64,000 bases of DNA from Hydractinia symbiolongicarpus (lineage: Eukaryota; Cnidaria; Hydrozoa; Anthoathecata; Hydractiniidae): positions 3,286,001 through 3,350,000 of the forward strand of contig NC_079887.1 of assembly GCF_029227915.1 (NCBI RefSeq). Direction: 5' to 3'. Below, in pieces: positions 28,764 to 44,000 of this stretch (its first letter is position 1; every line of letters starts with the position of its first letter). The notes under the pieces were generated by a model that had not been told where the DNA came from, did not search any database, and saw only the letters and a list, made by a program, of their open reading frames with translations. The position numbers and the translations under genes are program-made.

Positions 28764-31700
28764 TATACAAAGAAAGTACCCAGGGAGTGAACTCATTTCC
28801 AGAACGATTTTTTAAATTATTTTTTCACCACTAAAACGCATAAGACTTGTAGTTTTTAAAAGTGTTTTCATTTTTGATGAGACGCTGAATAAAAGAAGTT
28901 TAATCACCGGCAAACGAAAACCCGCAATTTCCGGTAAATACCGGGCTTGGCACGTATAGTCGAATGTATACAAAGAAAGTACCCTGTGAGTAAACTCATT
29001 TCCAAAACGATTTTTTAAATTATTATTTCACCACTAAAACGCATAAGACTTCTAGTTTTTAAAAATATTTTCATATTTGATGGGACGCTGAATAAAAGAA
29101 GTTTATTCGCCGGCAAACGAAAACCCGCGATTTCCCGTAAATCCCGGGCTTGGCCGTAAAGTCAAAACTATACAAAGAAAGTACCCAGGGAGTGAACTCA
29201 TTTCCAGAACGATTTTTTAAATTATTTTTTCACCACTAAAACGCATAAGACTTGTAGTTTTTAAAAGTGTTTTCATTTTTGATGAGACGCTGAATAAAAG
29301 AAGTTTAATCACCGGCAAACGAAAACCTGCGATTTCCCGTAAATCCCGGACTCGGCCCGTATAGTCAAAAGTATACAAAGAAAGTACCCTGTGAGTAAAC
29401 TCATTTCCCGAACGATTTTTTATATTATTTTTTTACCACTAAAACGCATAAGACTTGTAGTTTTTGAAAATGTTTTCATTTTTGATGAGACGCTGAATAA
29501 AAGAAGTTTAATCGCCGGCAAACGAAAACCCGCGATTTCCCGTAAATCCCGGCTTGGCCCGTATAGTCAAAAGTATACAAAGAAAGTACCCAGGAAGTAA
29601 ACTCATTTCCCGAACGATTTTTCAAATTATTTTATCAACACTAAAACGCATGAGACGTGTAGTTTTTAAAAGTGTTTTCATTTTTGATGAGACGCTGAAT
29701 AAAAGAAGTTTAATCACCGGCAAACGAAAACCCGCAATTTCCCGTAAATACCGGGCTTGGCACGTATAGTTGAATGTATACAAAGAAAGTACCCTGTGAG
29801 TAAACTCATTTCCCGAACGATTTTTTATATTATTTTTTTACCACTAAAACGCATAAGACTTGTAGTTTTTGAAAATGTTTTCATTTCTGATGAGACGCTG
29901 AATAAAAGAAGTTTAATCGCCGGCAAACGAAAACCTGCGATTTCCCGTAAACCCCAGACTCGGCCCGCATAGTCAAAAGTATACAAAGAAAGTACCCAGG
30001 GAGTTAGCTCATTTTCCGAACAATTTTTTAAATTATTTTTTCACCACTAAAACGCATGAGACCTGTAGTTTTCAAAAATGTTTTCAATTTTGATGAGACG
30101 CTGAATAAAAGAAGTTTAATCGCCGGCAAACGAAACCTGCGATTTCCCGTTAATCCCGGACTCGGCCCGTATAGTGAAAAGTATACAAAGAAAGTACCCA
30201 GGGAGTAAACTCATTTCCCGAACAATTTTTTAAATTATTTTTTCACCACTAAAACGCATGAGACTTGTAGTTTTCAGAAATGTTTTCATTTTTGATGAGA
30301 CGTTTAATGAAAGGGGTTTAATCGCCGGCAAACGAAAACCCGCGATTTCCCGTATATCCCGGGCTTGGCCCGTATACTCGAATGTATACAAAGAAAGTAC
30401 CCAGGGAGTGAACTCATTTCCAGAACGATTTTTTAAATTATTTTTTCACCACTAAAACGCATAAGACTTGTAGTTTTTAAAAGTGTTTTCATTTTTGATG
30501 AGACGCTGAATAAAAGAAGTTTAATCACCGGCAAACGAAAACCCGCAATTTCCGGTAAATACCGGGCTTGGCACGTATAGTCGAATGTATACAAAGAAAG
30601 TACCCTGTGAGTAAACTCATTTCCAAAACGATTTTTTAAATTATTATTTCACCACTAAAACGCATAAGACTTCTAGTTTTTAAAAATATTTTCATATTTG
30701 ATGGGACGCTGAATAAAAGAAGTTTATTCGCCGGCAAACGAAAACCCGCGATTTCCCGTAAATCCCGGGCTTGGCCGTAAAGTCAAAACTATACAAAGAA
30801 AGTACCCAGGGAGTGAACTCATTTCCAGAACGATTTTTTAAATTATTTTTTCACCACTAAAACGCATAAGACTTGTAGTTTTTAAAAGTGTTTTCATTTT
30901 TGATGAGACGCTGAATAAAAGAAGTTTAATCACCTGCAAACGAAAACCTGCGATTTCCCGTAAATCCCGGACTCGGCCCGTATAGTCAAAAGTATACAAA
31001 GAAAGTACCCTGTGAGTAAACTCATTTCCCGAACGATTTTTTATATTATTTTTTTACCACTAAAACGCATAAGACTTGTAGTTTTTGAAAATGTTTTCAT
31101 TTTTGATGAGACGCTGAATAAAAGAAGTTTAATCGCCGGCAAACGAAAACCCGCGATTTCCCGTAAATCCCGGCTTGGCCCGTATAGTCAAAAGTATACA
31201 AAGAAAGTACCCAGGAAGTAAACTCATTTCCCGAACGATTTTTCAAATTATTTTATCAACACTAAAACGCATGAGACGTGTAGTTTTTAAAAGTGTTTTC
31301 ATTTTTGATGAGACGCTGAATAAAAGAAGTTTAATCACCGGCAAACGAAAACCCGCAATTTCCCGTAAATACCGGGCTTGGCACGTATAGTTGAATGTAT
31401 ACAAAGAAAGTACCCTGTGAGTAAACTCATTTCCCGAACGATTTTTTATATTATTTTTTTACCACTAAAACGCATAAGACTTGTAGTTTTTGAAAATGTT
31501 TTCATTTTTGATGAGACGCTGAATAAAAGAAGTTTAATCGCCGGCAAACGAAAACCTGCGATTTCCCGTAAACCCCAGACTCGGCCCGCATAGTCAAAAG
31601 TATACAAAGAAAGTACCCAGGGAGTTAGCTCATTTTCCGAACAATTTTTTAAATTATTTTTTCACCACTAAAACGCATGAGACCTGTAGTTTTCAAAAAT

Positions 31701-32005
31701 GTTTTCAATTTTGATGAGACGCTGAATAAAAGAAGTTTAATCGCCGGAAAACGAAACCTGCGATTTCCCGTTAATCCCGGACTCGGCCCGTATAGTGAAA
31801 AGTATACAAAGAAAGTACCCAGGGAGTAAACTCATTTCCCGAACGATTTTTTAAATTATTTTTTCACCACTAAAACGCATGAGACTTGTAGTTTTCAGAA
31901 ATGTTTTCATTTTTGATGAGACGTTTAATGAAAGGGGTTTAATCGCCGGCAAACGAAAACCCGCGATTTCCCGTATATCCCGGGCTTGGCCCGTATACTC
32001 GAATG
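28764..32005. repeat. Two tandem copies of a 1621-bp (8-monomer) satellite block spanning the super-repeat junction
   Basis: 28764-30384 and 30385-32005 match at an offset of exactly 1621 bp: CAGGGAGTGA at 28781 and 30402, GAGTTAGCTC at 30001 and 31622. Each copy contains the end of super-repeat copy 1 followed by the start of copy 2 (the CCCCAGACTCGGCCCGCATAG monomer). Both breakpoints lie in the conserved GTATACAAAGAAAGTACCC segment. The second copy has a point change in the GCCGGCAAAC motif (GCCGGAAAAC near 31745). Confidence 0.88.
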
Positions 32006-35000
32006 TATACAAAGAAAGTACCCTGTGAGTAAACTTATTTCCAAAACGAGTTTTCAAATTATCTTTTCACCACTAAAACGCATGAGACTTGCAGTTTTCA
32101 AAAATGTTTTCATTTTTGATGAGACGCTTGATTAAAGTGGTTTAATCGCCGGCAAACGAAATCCCGCGATTTCCCGTAAATCCCGGGCTTGGCCCGTACA
32201 GTGGAATGTATACAAAGAAAGTACCCAGGGATTAAACTCATTTCCAAAACGATTTTTTAAATTATTTTTTCACCACTAAAACGCATAAGACTTGTAGTTT
32301 TTAAAAATGTTTTCATTTTTGATGAGACGCTGAATAAAAGAAGTTTAATCGCCGGCAAACGAAAACCCGCGATTTCCCGTAAATCCCGGGCTTGGCCCGT
32401 ATAGTCAAAAGTATACAAAGAAAGTACCCAGGGAGTAAACTCATTTCCCGAACGATTTTTTATATTATTTTTTTACCACTAAACGCATGAGACTTGTAGT
32501 TTTCAAAAATGTTTTCATTTTTGATGAGACGCTGAATAAAAGAAGTTTAATCGCCGGCAAACGAAAACCCGCGATTTCCCGTAAATCCCGGGCTTGGCCC
32601 GTATAGTCAAAAGTATACAAAGAAAGTACCCAGGGAGTAAACTCATTTCCCGAACGATTTTTTAAATTATTATTTCACCACTAAAACGCATGAGACTTGT
32701 AGTTTTCAAGAATGTTTTCATTTTTGATGAGACGCTGAATAGAAGCAGTTTAATCGCCGGCAAACGAAAACCCGCGATTTCCCGTAAATCCCGGGCTTGT
32801 CACGTATAGTCGAATGTATACAAAGAAAGTACCCTGTGAGTAAACTCATTTCCAGAACGATTTTTCAAATTATCTTTTCACCACTAAAACGCATGAGACT
32901 TGCAGTTTTCAAAAATGTTTTCATTTTTGATGAGACGCTTAATGAAAGTGGTTTAATCGCCGGCAAACGAAATCCCGCGATTTCCCGTAAATCCCGGGCT
33001 TGGCCCGTACAGTGGAATGTATACAAAGAAAGTACCCAGGGAGTAAACTCATTTCCAAAACGATTTTTTAAATTATTTTTTCACCACTAAAACGCATAAG
33101 ACTTGTAGTTTTTAAAAATGTTTTCATTTTTGATGAGACGCTGAATAAAAGAAGTTTAATTGCCGGCAAACGAAAACCCGCGATTTCCCGTAAATCCCGG
33201 GCTTGGCACGTATGGTCGAATGTATACAAAGAAAGTACCCTGTGAGTAAACTCATTTCCAGAACGATTTTTCAAATTATCTTTTCACCACTAAAACGCAT
33301 GAGACTTGCAGTTTTCAAAAATGTTTTCATTTTTGATGAGACGCTTAATGAAAGTGGTTTAATCGCCGGCAAACGAAATCCCGCGATTTCCCGTAAATCC
33401 CGGGCTTGGCCCGTACAGTGGAATGTATGCAAAGAAAGTACCCAGGGAGTAAACTCATTTCCAAAACGATTTTTTAAATTATTTTTTCACCACTAAAACG
33501 CATAAGACTTGTAGTTTTTAAAAATGTTTTCATTTTTGATGAGACGCTGAATAAAAGAAGTTTAATCGCCGGCAAACGAAAACCCGCGATTTCCCGTAAA
33601 TCCCGGGCTTGGCCCGTATAGTCAAAAGTATACAAAGAAAGTACCCAGGGAGTAAACTCACTTCCCGAACGATTTTTCAAATTATTATTTCACCACTAAA
33701 ATGCATGAGACTTGTAGTTTTCAAGAATGTTTTCATTTTTGATGAGACGCTGAATAAAAGAAGTTTAATCGCCGGCAAACGAAAACCCGCGATTTCCCGT
33801 AAATCCCGGGCTTGGCACGTATAGTCGAATGTATACAAAGAAAGTACCCTGTGAGTAAACTCATTTCCAGAACGATTTTTCAAATTATCTTTTCACCACT
33901 AAAACGCATGAGACTTGCAGTTTTCAAAAATGTTTTCATTTTTGATGAGACGCTTAATGAAAGTGGTTTAATCGCCGGCAAACGAAAACCCGCGATTTCC
34001 CGTAAATTCCGGGCTTGGCCCGTACAGTGGAATGTATACAAAGAAAGTACCCAGGGAGTAAACTCATTTCCAAAACGATTTTTTAAATTATTATTTCACC
34101 ACTAAAACGCATGAGACTTGTAGTTTTCAAGAATGTTTTCATTTTTGATGAGACGTTTAATGAAAGGGGTTTAATCGCCGGCAAACGAAAACCCGCGATT
34201 TCCCGTAAATCCCGGGCTTGGCCCGTATACTCGAATGTATACAAAGAAAGTACCCTGTGAGTAAACTCATTTCCAAAACGATTTTTCAAATTATCTTTTC
34301 ACCACTAAAACGCATGAGACTTGCAGTTTTCAAAAATGTTTTCATTTTTGATGAGACGCTTGATGAAAGTGGTTTAATCGCCGGCAAACGAAATCCCGCG
34401 ATTTCCCGTAAATCCCGGGCTTGGCCCGTACAGTGGAATGTATACAAAGAAAGTACCCAGGGAGTAAACTCATTTCCAAAACGATTTTTTAAATTATTTT
34501 TTCACCACTAAAACGCATAAGACTTGTAGTTTTTAAAAATGTTTTCATTTTTGATGAGACGCTGAATAAAAGAAGTTTAATCGCCGGCAAACGAAAACCC
34601 GCGATTTCCCGTAAATCCCGGGCTTGGCCCGTATAGTCAAAAGTATACAAAGAAAGTACCCAGGGAGTAAACTCATTTCCCGAACGATTTTTTATATTAT
34701 TTTTTTACCACTAAACGCATGAGACTTGTAGTTTTCAAAAATGTTTTCATTTTTGATGAGACGCTGAATAAAAGAAGTTTAATCGCCGGCAAACGAAAAC
34801 CCGCGATTTCCCGTAAATCCCGGGCTTGGCCCGTATAGTCAAAAGTATACAAAGAAAGTACCCAGGGAGTAAACTCATTTCCCGAACGATTTTTTAAATT
34901 ATTATTTCACCACTAAAACGCATGAGACTTGTGGTTTTCAAGAATGTTTTCATTTTTGATGAGACGCTGAATAGAAGCAGTTTAATCGCCGGCAAACGAA

Positions 35001-38000
35001 AACCCGCGATTTCCCGTAAATCCCGGGCTTGGCACGTATAGTCGAATGTATACAAAGAAAGTACCCTGTGAGTAAACTCATTTCCAGAACGATTTTTCAA
35101 ATTATCTTTTCACCACTAAAACGCATGAGACTTGCAGTTTTCAAAAATGTTTTCATTTTTGATGAGACGCTTAATGAAAGTGGTTTAATCGCCGGCAAAC
35201 GAAATCCCGCGATTTCCCGTAAATCCCGGGCTTGGCCCGTACAGTGGAATGTATACAAAGAAAGTACCCAGGGAGTAAACTCATTTCCAAAACGATTTTT
35301 TAAATTATTTTTTCACCACTAAAACGCATAAGACTTGTAATTTTTAAAAATGTTTTCATTTTTGATGAGACGCTGAATAAAAGAAGTTTAATCGCCGGCA
35401 AACGAAAACCCGCGATTTCCCGTAAATCCCGGGCTTGGCACGTATAGTCGAATGTATACAAAGAAAGTACCCTGTGAGTAAACTCATTTCCAGAACGATT
35501 TTTCAAATTATCTTTTCACCACTAAAACGCATGAGACATGCAGTTTTCAAAAATGTTTTCATTTTTGATGAGACGCTTAATGAAAGTGGTTTAATCGCCG
35601 GCAAACGAAATCCCGCGATTTCCCGTAAATCCCGGGCTTGGCCCGTACAGTGGAATGTATACAAAGAAAGTACCCAGGGAGTAAACTCATTTCCAAAACG
35701 ATTTTTTAAATTATTTTTTCACCACTAAAACGCATAAGACTTGTAGTTTTTAAAAATGTTTTCATTTTTGATGAGACGCTGAATAAAAGAAGTTTAATCG
35801 CCGGCAAACGAAAACCCGCGATTTCCCGTAAATCCCGGGCTTGGCCCGTATAGTCAAAAGTATACAAAGAAAGTACCCAGGGAGTAAACTCATTTCCCGA
35901 ACGATTTTTCAAATTATTATTTCACCACTAAAACGCATGAGACTTGTAGTTTTCAAGAATGTTTTCATTTTTGATGAGACGCTGAATAGAAGCAGTTTAA
36001 TCGCCGGCAAACGAAAACCCGCGATTTCCCGTAAATCCCGGGCTTGGCACGTATAGTCGAATGTATACAAAGAAAGTACCCTGTGAGTAAACTCATTTCC
36101 AGAACGATTTTTTAAATTATTTTTTCATCACAAAAACGCATAAGACTTGTAGTTTTTAAAAATGTTTTCATTTTTGATGAGACGCTGAATAAAAGAAGTT
36201 TAATCGCCGGCAAACGAAAACCCGCGATTTCCCGTAAATCCCGGCTTGGCCCGTATAGTCAAAAGTATACAAAGAAAGTACCCAGGAAGTAAACTCATTT
36301 CCTGAACGATTTTTTAAATTATTTTTTCACCACTAAAACGCATGAGACTTGTAGTTTTCAAAAATGTTTTCATTTTTGATGAGACGCTGAAAAAAAGCAG
36401 TTTAATCGCCGGCAAACGAAACCCTGCGATTTCCCTAAATCCCTGACTCGGCCCGTATAGTCAAAAGTATACAAAGAAAGTACCCAGGGAGTAAACTCAT
36501 TTCTAGAACGATTTTTTAAATTATTTTTTCACCACTAAAACGCATGAGACTTGTAGTTTTTAAAAATGTTTTCATTTTTGATAAGACGCTGAATAAAAGA
36601 AGTTTAATCGCCGGCAATCAAAAACCCGCGATTTCCCGTAAATCCCGGTTTGGCCCGTATAGTCAAAAGTATACAAAGAAAGTACCCAGGGAGTAAACTC
36701 ATTTCCCAAACGATTTTTTAAATTATTATTTCACCACTAAAACGCATGAGCCTTGTAGTTTTCAAGAATGTTTTCATTTTTGATGAGACGCTGAATAGCA
36801 GCAGTTTAATCGCCGGCAAACGAAAACCCGCGATTTCCCGTAAATCCCGGGCTTGGCACGTATAGTCGAATGTATACAAAGAAAGTACCCTGTGAGTAAA
36901 CTCATTTCCAGAACGATTTTTTAAATTATTTTTTCATCACAAAAACGCATAAGACTTGTAGTTTTTAAAAATGTTTTTATTTTTGATGAGACGCTGAATA
37001 AAAGAAGTTTAATCGCCGGCAAACGAAAACCCGCGATTTCCCGTAAATCCCGGCTTGACCCGTATAGTCAAAAGTATACAAAGAAAGTACCCAGGAAGTA
37101 AACTCATTTCCTGAACGATTTTTTAAATTATTTTTTCACCACTAAAACGCATGAGACTTGTAGTTTTCAAAAATGTTTTCATTTTTGATGAGACGCTGAA
37201 AAAAAGCAGTTTAATCGCCGGCAAACGAAACCCTGCGATTTCCCTAAATCCCGGACTCGGCCCGTATAGTCAAAAGTATACAAAGAAAGTACCCAGGGAG
37301 TAAACTCATTTCCAGAACGATTTTTTAAATTATTTTTTCACCACTAAAACGCATAAGACTTGTAGTTTTTAAAAATGTTTTCATTTTTGATAAGACGCTG
37401 AATAAAAAAAGTTTAATCGCCGGCAAACAAAAACCCGCGATTTCCCGTAAATCCCGGCTTGGCCCGTATAGTCAAAAGTATACAAAGAAAGTACCCAGGG
37501 AGTAAACTCATTTTCCAAACGATTTTTTAAATTATTATTTCACCACTAAAACGCATCAGCCTTGTAGTTTTCAAGAATGTTTTCATTTTTGATGAGACGC
37601 TGAATAGCAGCAGTTTAATCGCCGGCAAACGAAAACCCGCGATTTCCCGTAAATCCCGGGCTTGGCACGTATAGTCGAATGTATACAAAGAAAGTACCCT
37701 GTGAGTAAACTCATTTCCAGAACGATTTTTTAAATTATTTTTTCATCACTAAAACGCATAAGACTTGTAGTTTTTAAAAATGTTTTCATTTTTGATGAGA
37801 CGCTGAATAAAAGAAGTTTAATCGCCGGCAAACGAAAACCCGCAATTTCCCGTAACTCCCGGCTTGGCCTGTATAGTCAAAAGTATACAAAGAAAGTACC
37901 CAGGGAGTAAACTCATTTCCCGAACGATTTTTTAAATTATTTTTTCACCACTAAAACGCATGAGACTTGTAGTTTTCAGAAATGTTTTCATTTTTGATGA

Positions 38001-41000
38001 GACGCTTAATGAAAGTGGTTTAATCGCCGGCAAACGAAAACCTGCGATTTCCCGTAAATCCCGGGCTTGGCCCGTATACTCGAATGTATACAAAGAAAGT
38101 ACCCTGTGAGTAAACTCATTTCCAAAACGATTTTTCAAATTATCTTTTCACCACTAAAACGCATGAGACTTGCAGTTTTCAAAAATGTTTTCATTTTTGA
38201 TGAGACGCTTAATGAAAGTGGTTTAATCGCCGGCAAACGAAATCCCGCGATTTCCCGTAAATCCCGGGCTTGGCCCGTACAGTGGAATGTATACAAAGAA
38301 AGTACCCAGGGAGTAAACTCATTTCCAAAACGATTTTTTAAATTATTTTTTCCCCACTAAAACGCATAAGACTTGTAGTTTTTAAAAATGTTTTCCTTTT
38401 TGATGAGACGCTGAATAAAAGAAGTTTAATCGCCGGCAAACGAAAACCCGCGATTTCCCGTAAATCCCGGGCTTGGCCCGTAGAGTCAAAAGTATACAAA
38501 GAAAGTACCCAGGGAGTAAACTCATTTCCCGAACGATTTTTCATATTATTTTTTTACCACTAAACGCATGAGACTTGTAGTTTTCAAAAATGTTTTCATT
38601 TTTGATGAGACGCTGAATAAAAGAAGTTTAATCGCCGGCAAACGAAAACCCGCGATTTCCCGTAAATCCCGGGCTTGGCCCGTATAGTCAAAAGTATACA
38701 AAGAAGGTACCCAGGGAGTAAACTCATTTCCCGAACGATTTTTTAAATCACTTTTTCACCACTAAAACGCATGAGACTTGTACTTTTTAAAAATGTTTTC
38801 ATTTTTGATGAGACGCTGAATAAAAGAAGTTTAATCGCCGGCAAACGAAAACCTGCAATTTCCCGTAAATCCTGGACTCGGCCCGTATAGTCAAAAGTAT
38901 ACAAAGAAAGTACCCAGGGAGTAAACTCATTTCCCAAACGATTTTTTAAATTATTATTTCACCACTAAAACGCATGAGACTTGTAGTTTTTAAGAATGTT
39001 TTCATTTCTGATGAGACGCTGAATAGAAGCAGTTTAATCGCCGGCAAACGAAAACCCGCGATTTCCCGTAAATCCCGGGCTTGTCACGTATAGTCGAATG
39101 TATACAAAGAAAGTACCCTGTGAGTAAACTCATTTCCAGAACGATTTTTCAAATTATTTTTTCATCACTAAAACGCATAAGACTTGTAGTTTTTAAAAAT
39201 GTTTTCATTTTTGATGAGACGCTGAATAAAAGAAGTTTAATCGCCGGCAAACAAAAACCCGCGATTTCCCGTAAATCCCGGCTTGGCCCGTATAGTCAAA
39301 AGTATACAAAGAAAGTACCCAGGGAGTAAACTCATTTCCCAAACGATTTTTTAAATTATTTTTTCACCACTAAAACGCATGAGCCTTGTAGTTTTCAAGA
39401 ATGTTTTCATTTTTGATGAGACGCTGAATAGCAGCAGTTTAATCGCCGGCAAACAAAAACCCGCGATTTCCCGTAAATCCCGGGCGTGGCACGTATAGTC
39501 GAATGTATACAAAGAAAGTACCCTGTGAGTAAACTAATTTCCAGAACGATTTTTTAAATTATTTTTTCATCACTAAAACGCATGAGACTTGTAGTTTTTA
39601 AAAATGTTTTCATTTTTGATGAGACGCTGAATAAAAGAAGTTTAATCGCCGGCAAACGAAAACCCGCGATTTCCCGTAACTCCCGGCTTGGCCCGTATAG
39701 TCAAAAGTATACAAAGAAAGTACCCAGGGCGTAAACTCATTTCCCGAACGATTTTTTAAATTATTTTTTCACCACTAAAAAGCATGAGACTTGTAGTTTT
39801 CAAAAATGTCTTCATTTTTGATGAGACGCTGAAAAAAAGCAGTTTAATCGCCGGCAAACGAAAACCTGCGATTTCCCTAAATCCCGGACTCGGCCCGTAT
39901 AGTCAAAAGTATACAAAAAAAGTACCCAGGGAGTAAACTCATTTCCAGAACGATTTTTTAAATTATTTTTTCACCACTAAAACGCATAAGACTTGTAGTT
40001 TTTAAAAATGTTTTCATTTTTGATGAGACGCTGAATAAAAGAAGTTTAATCGCCGGCAAACGAAAACCCGCGATTTCCCGTAACTCCCGGCTTGGCCCGT
40101 ATAGTCAAAAGTATACAAAGAAAGTACCCAGGGAGTAAACTCATTTCCCGAACGATTTTTTAAATTATTTTTTCACCACTAAAACCCATGAGACTTGTAG
40201 TTTTTAAAAATGTTTTCATTTTTGATGAGACACTGAATAAAAGAAGTTTAATCGCCGGCAAACGAAAATCTGCGATTTCCCGTAAATCCCGGGCTTGGCC
40301 CGTATAGTCAAAAGTATTCAAAAAAAGTACCCAGGGAGTAAACTCATTTCCCGAACGATTTTTTAAATCACTTTTTCACCACTAAAACGCATGAGACTTG
40401 TAGTTTTTAAAAATGTATTCATTTTTTGATGAGACGCTGAATAAAAGAAGTTTAATCGCCGGCAAACGAAAACCTGCGATTTCCCGTAAATCCTGGACTC
40501 GGCCCGTATAGTCAAAAGTATACAAAGAAAGTACCCAGGGAGTAAACTCATTTCCCAAACGATTTTTTAAATTATATTTTCACCACTAAAACGCATGAGC
40601 CTTGTAGTTTTCAAGAATGTTTTCATTTTTGATGAGACGCTGAATAGCAGCAGTTTAATCGCCGGCAAACAAAAACCCGCGATTTCCCGTAAATCCCGGG
40701 CGTGGCACGTATAGTCGAATGTATACAAAGAAAGTACCCTGTGAGTAAACTAATTTCCAGAACGATTTTTTAAATTATTTTTTCATCACTAAAACGCATG
40801 AGACTTGTAGTTTTTAAAAATGTTTTCATTTTTGATGAGACGCTGAATAAAAGAAGTTTAATCGCCGGCAAACGAAAACCTGCGATTTCCCGTAAATCCT
40901 GGACTCGGCCCGTATAGTCAAAAGTATACAAAGAAAGTACCCAGGGAGTAAACTCATTTCCCAAACGATTTTTTAAATTATTTTTTCACCACTAAAACGC

Positions 41001-44000
41001 ATGAGCCTTGTAGTTTTCAAGAATGTTTTCATTTTTGATGAGACGCTGAATAGCAGCAGTTTAATCGCCGGCAAACAAAAACCCGCGATTTCCCGTAAAT
41101 CCCGGGCGTGGCACGTATAGTCGAATGTATACAAAGAAAGTACCCTGTGAGTAAACTAAATTCCAGAACGATTTTTTAAATTATTTTTTCATCACTAAAA
41201 CGCATGAGACTTGTAGTTTTTAAAAATGTTTTCATTTTTGATGAGACGCTGAATAAAAGAAGTTTAATCGCCGGCAAACGAAAACCCGCGATTTCCCGTA
41301 ACTCCCGGCTTGGCCCGTATAGTCAAAAGTATACAAAGAAAGTACCCAGGGCGTAAACTCATTTCCCGAACGATTTTTTAAATTATTTTTTCACCACTAA
41401 AACGCATGAGACTTGTAGTTTTCAAAAATGTCTTCATTTTTGATGAGACGCTGAAAAAAAGCAGTTTAATCGCCGGCAAACGAAAACCTGCGATTTCCCT
41501 AAATCCCGGACTCGGCCCGTATAGTCAAAAGTATACAAAAAAAGTACCCAGGGAGTAAACTCATTTCCAGAACGATTTTTTAAATTTTTTTTTCACCACT
41601 AAAACGCATAAGACTTGTAGTTTTTAAAAATGTTTTCATTTTTGATGAGACGCTGAATAAAAGAAGTTTAATCGCCGGCAAACGAAAACCCGCGATTTCC
41701 CGTAACTCCCGGCTTGGCCCGTATAGTCAAAAGTATACAAAGAAAGTACCCAGGGAGTAAACTCATTTCCCGAACGATTTTTTAAATTATTTTTTCACCA
41801 CTAAAACCCATGAGACTTGTAGTTTTTAAAAATGTTTTCATTTTTGATGAGACACTGAATAAAAGAAGTTTAATCGCCGGCAAACGAAAATCTGCGATTT
41901 CCCGTAAATCCCGGGCTTGGCCCGTATAGTCAAAAGTATGCAAAAAAAGTACCCAGGGAGTAAACTCATTTCCCGAACGATTTTTTAAATCACTTTTTCA
42001 CCACTAAAACGCATGAGACTTGTAGTTTTTAAAAATGTATTCATTTTTTGATGAGACGCTGAATAAAAGAAGTTTAATCGCCGGCAAACGAAAGCCTGCG
42101 ATTTCCCGTAAATCCTCGACTCGGCCCGTATAGTCAAAAGTATACAAAGAAAGTACCCAGGGAGTAAACTCATTTCTCAAACGATTTTTTAAATTATTAT
42201 TTCACCACTAAAACGCATGAGACTTGTAGTTTTCAAGAATGTTTTCATTTTTGATGAGACGCTGAAAAAAAGCAGTTTAATCGCCGGCAAACGAAAACCC
42301 GCGATTTCCCGTAAATCCCGGGCTTGGCACGTATAGTCGAATGTATACAAAGAAAGTACCCTGTGAGTAAACTCATTTCCAGAACGATTTTTTAAATTAT
42401 TTTTTTATCACTAAAACGCATAAGACTTGTAGTTTTTAAGAATGTTTTCATTTTTGATGAGACGCTGAATAAAAGAAGTTTAATCGCCGGCAAACGAAAA
42501 CCCGCGATTTCCCGTAAATCCCGGCTTGGCCCGTATAGTCAAAAGTATACAAAGAAAGTACCCAGGAAGTAAACTCATTTCCCGAACGATTTTTTAAATT
42601 ATTTTTTCACCACTAAAACGCATGAGACTTGTAGTTTTCAAAAGTGTTTTCATTTTTAATGAGACGCTGAAAAAAAGCAGTTTAATCGCCGGCAAACGAA
42701 AACCTGCGATTTCCCTAAATCCCGGACTCGGCCCGTATAGTCAAAAGTATACAAAGAAAGTACCCAGGGAGTAAACTCATTTCCCGAACGATTTTTTAAA
42801 TTATTTTTTCACCACTAAAACGCATGAGACTTGTAGTTTTCAAAAATGTTTTCATTTTTGATGACACGCTGAATAAAAGCAGTTTAATCGCCGGCAAACG
42901 AAAACCTGCGATTTCCCGTAAATCCCGGACTCGGCCCGTATAGTCAAAAGTATACAAAGAAAGTACCCAGGGAGTAAACTCATTTCCAGAACGATTTTTT
43001 AAATTATTTTTTCACCACTAAAACGCATAAGACTTGTAGTTTTTAAAAATGTTTTCATTTTTGATGAGACGCTGAATAAAAGAAGTTTATTCGCCGGCAA
43101 ACAAAAACCTCTAATTTCCCTAAACTCCCGGACTCGGCCCGTATAGTCAAAAGTATACAAAGAAAGTACCCAGGGAGTAAACTCATTTCCAGAACGATTT
43201 TTTAAATTATTTTTTCACCACTAAAACGCATAAGACTTGTAGCTTTTAAAAATGTTTTCATTTTTGATGAGACGCTGAATAAAAGAAGTTTAATCGCCGG
43301 CAAACGAAAACCCGCGATTTCCTGTAAATCCCGGCTTGGCCCGTATAGTCAAAAGTATACAAAGAAAGTACCCAGGGAGTAAACTCATTTCCCGAACAAT
43401 TTTTTAAATTATTTTTTCACCACTGAAACGCATGAGACTTGTAGTTTTCAAAAATGTTTTCATTTTTGATGAGACGCTGAATAAAAGAAGTTTAATCGCC
43501 GGCAAACGAAAACCCGCGATTTCCCGTAAATCCCGGGCTTGGCCCGTATAGTCAAAAGTTTACAAAGAAAGTACCCAGGGAGTAAACTCATTTCCCGAAC
43601 GATTTTTTAAATTACTTTTTCACCACTAAAACGCATAAGACTTGTAGTTTTTAAAAATGTTTTCATTTTTGATGAGACGCTGAATAAAAGAAGTTTAATC
43701 GCCGGCAAACGAAAACCTGCGATTTCCCGTAAATCCTGGACTCGGCCCGTATAGTCAAAAGTATACAAAGAAAGTACCCAGGAAGTAAACTCACTTCCCG
43801 AACGATTTTTTAAATTATTTTTTCACCACTAAAACGCATGAGACTTGTAGTTTTCAAAAGTGTTTTCATTTTTGATGAGACGCTGAAAAAAAGCAGTTTA
43901 ATCGCCGGCAAACGAAAACCTGCGATTTCCCTAAATCCCGGACTCGGCCCGTATAGTCAAAAGTATACAAAGAAAGTACCCAGGGAGTAAACTCATTTCC

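Larger units (their letters stand above)
13122..29941. repeat. Satellite super-repeat, copy 1 (about 16.8 kb, about 83 monomers)
   Basis: Monomer variants in this block reappear in the same order at 31563-47166. The offset is 18442 bp up to about 16860 (14355 to 32797, 15032 to 33474, 16452 to 34894). It is 17225 bp from about 18480 onward (18481 to 35706, 20707 to 37932, 23138 to 40363, 27974 to 45199). The change of offset (1217 bp) is an extra six-monomer duplication in this copy. The left edge is placed where TTTCCCGTAAACCCCAGACT first matches the second copy. The right edge is where the same string recurs at about 29942, as expected for a tandem duplication by unequal exchange. Confidence 0.9.
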
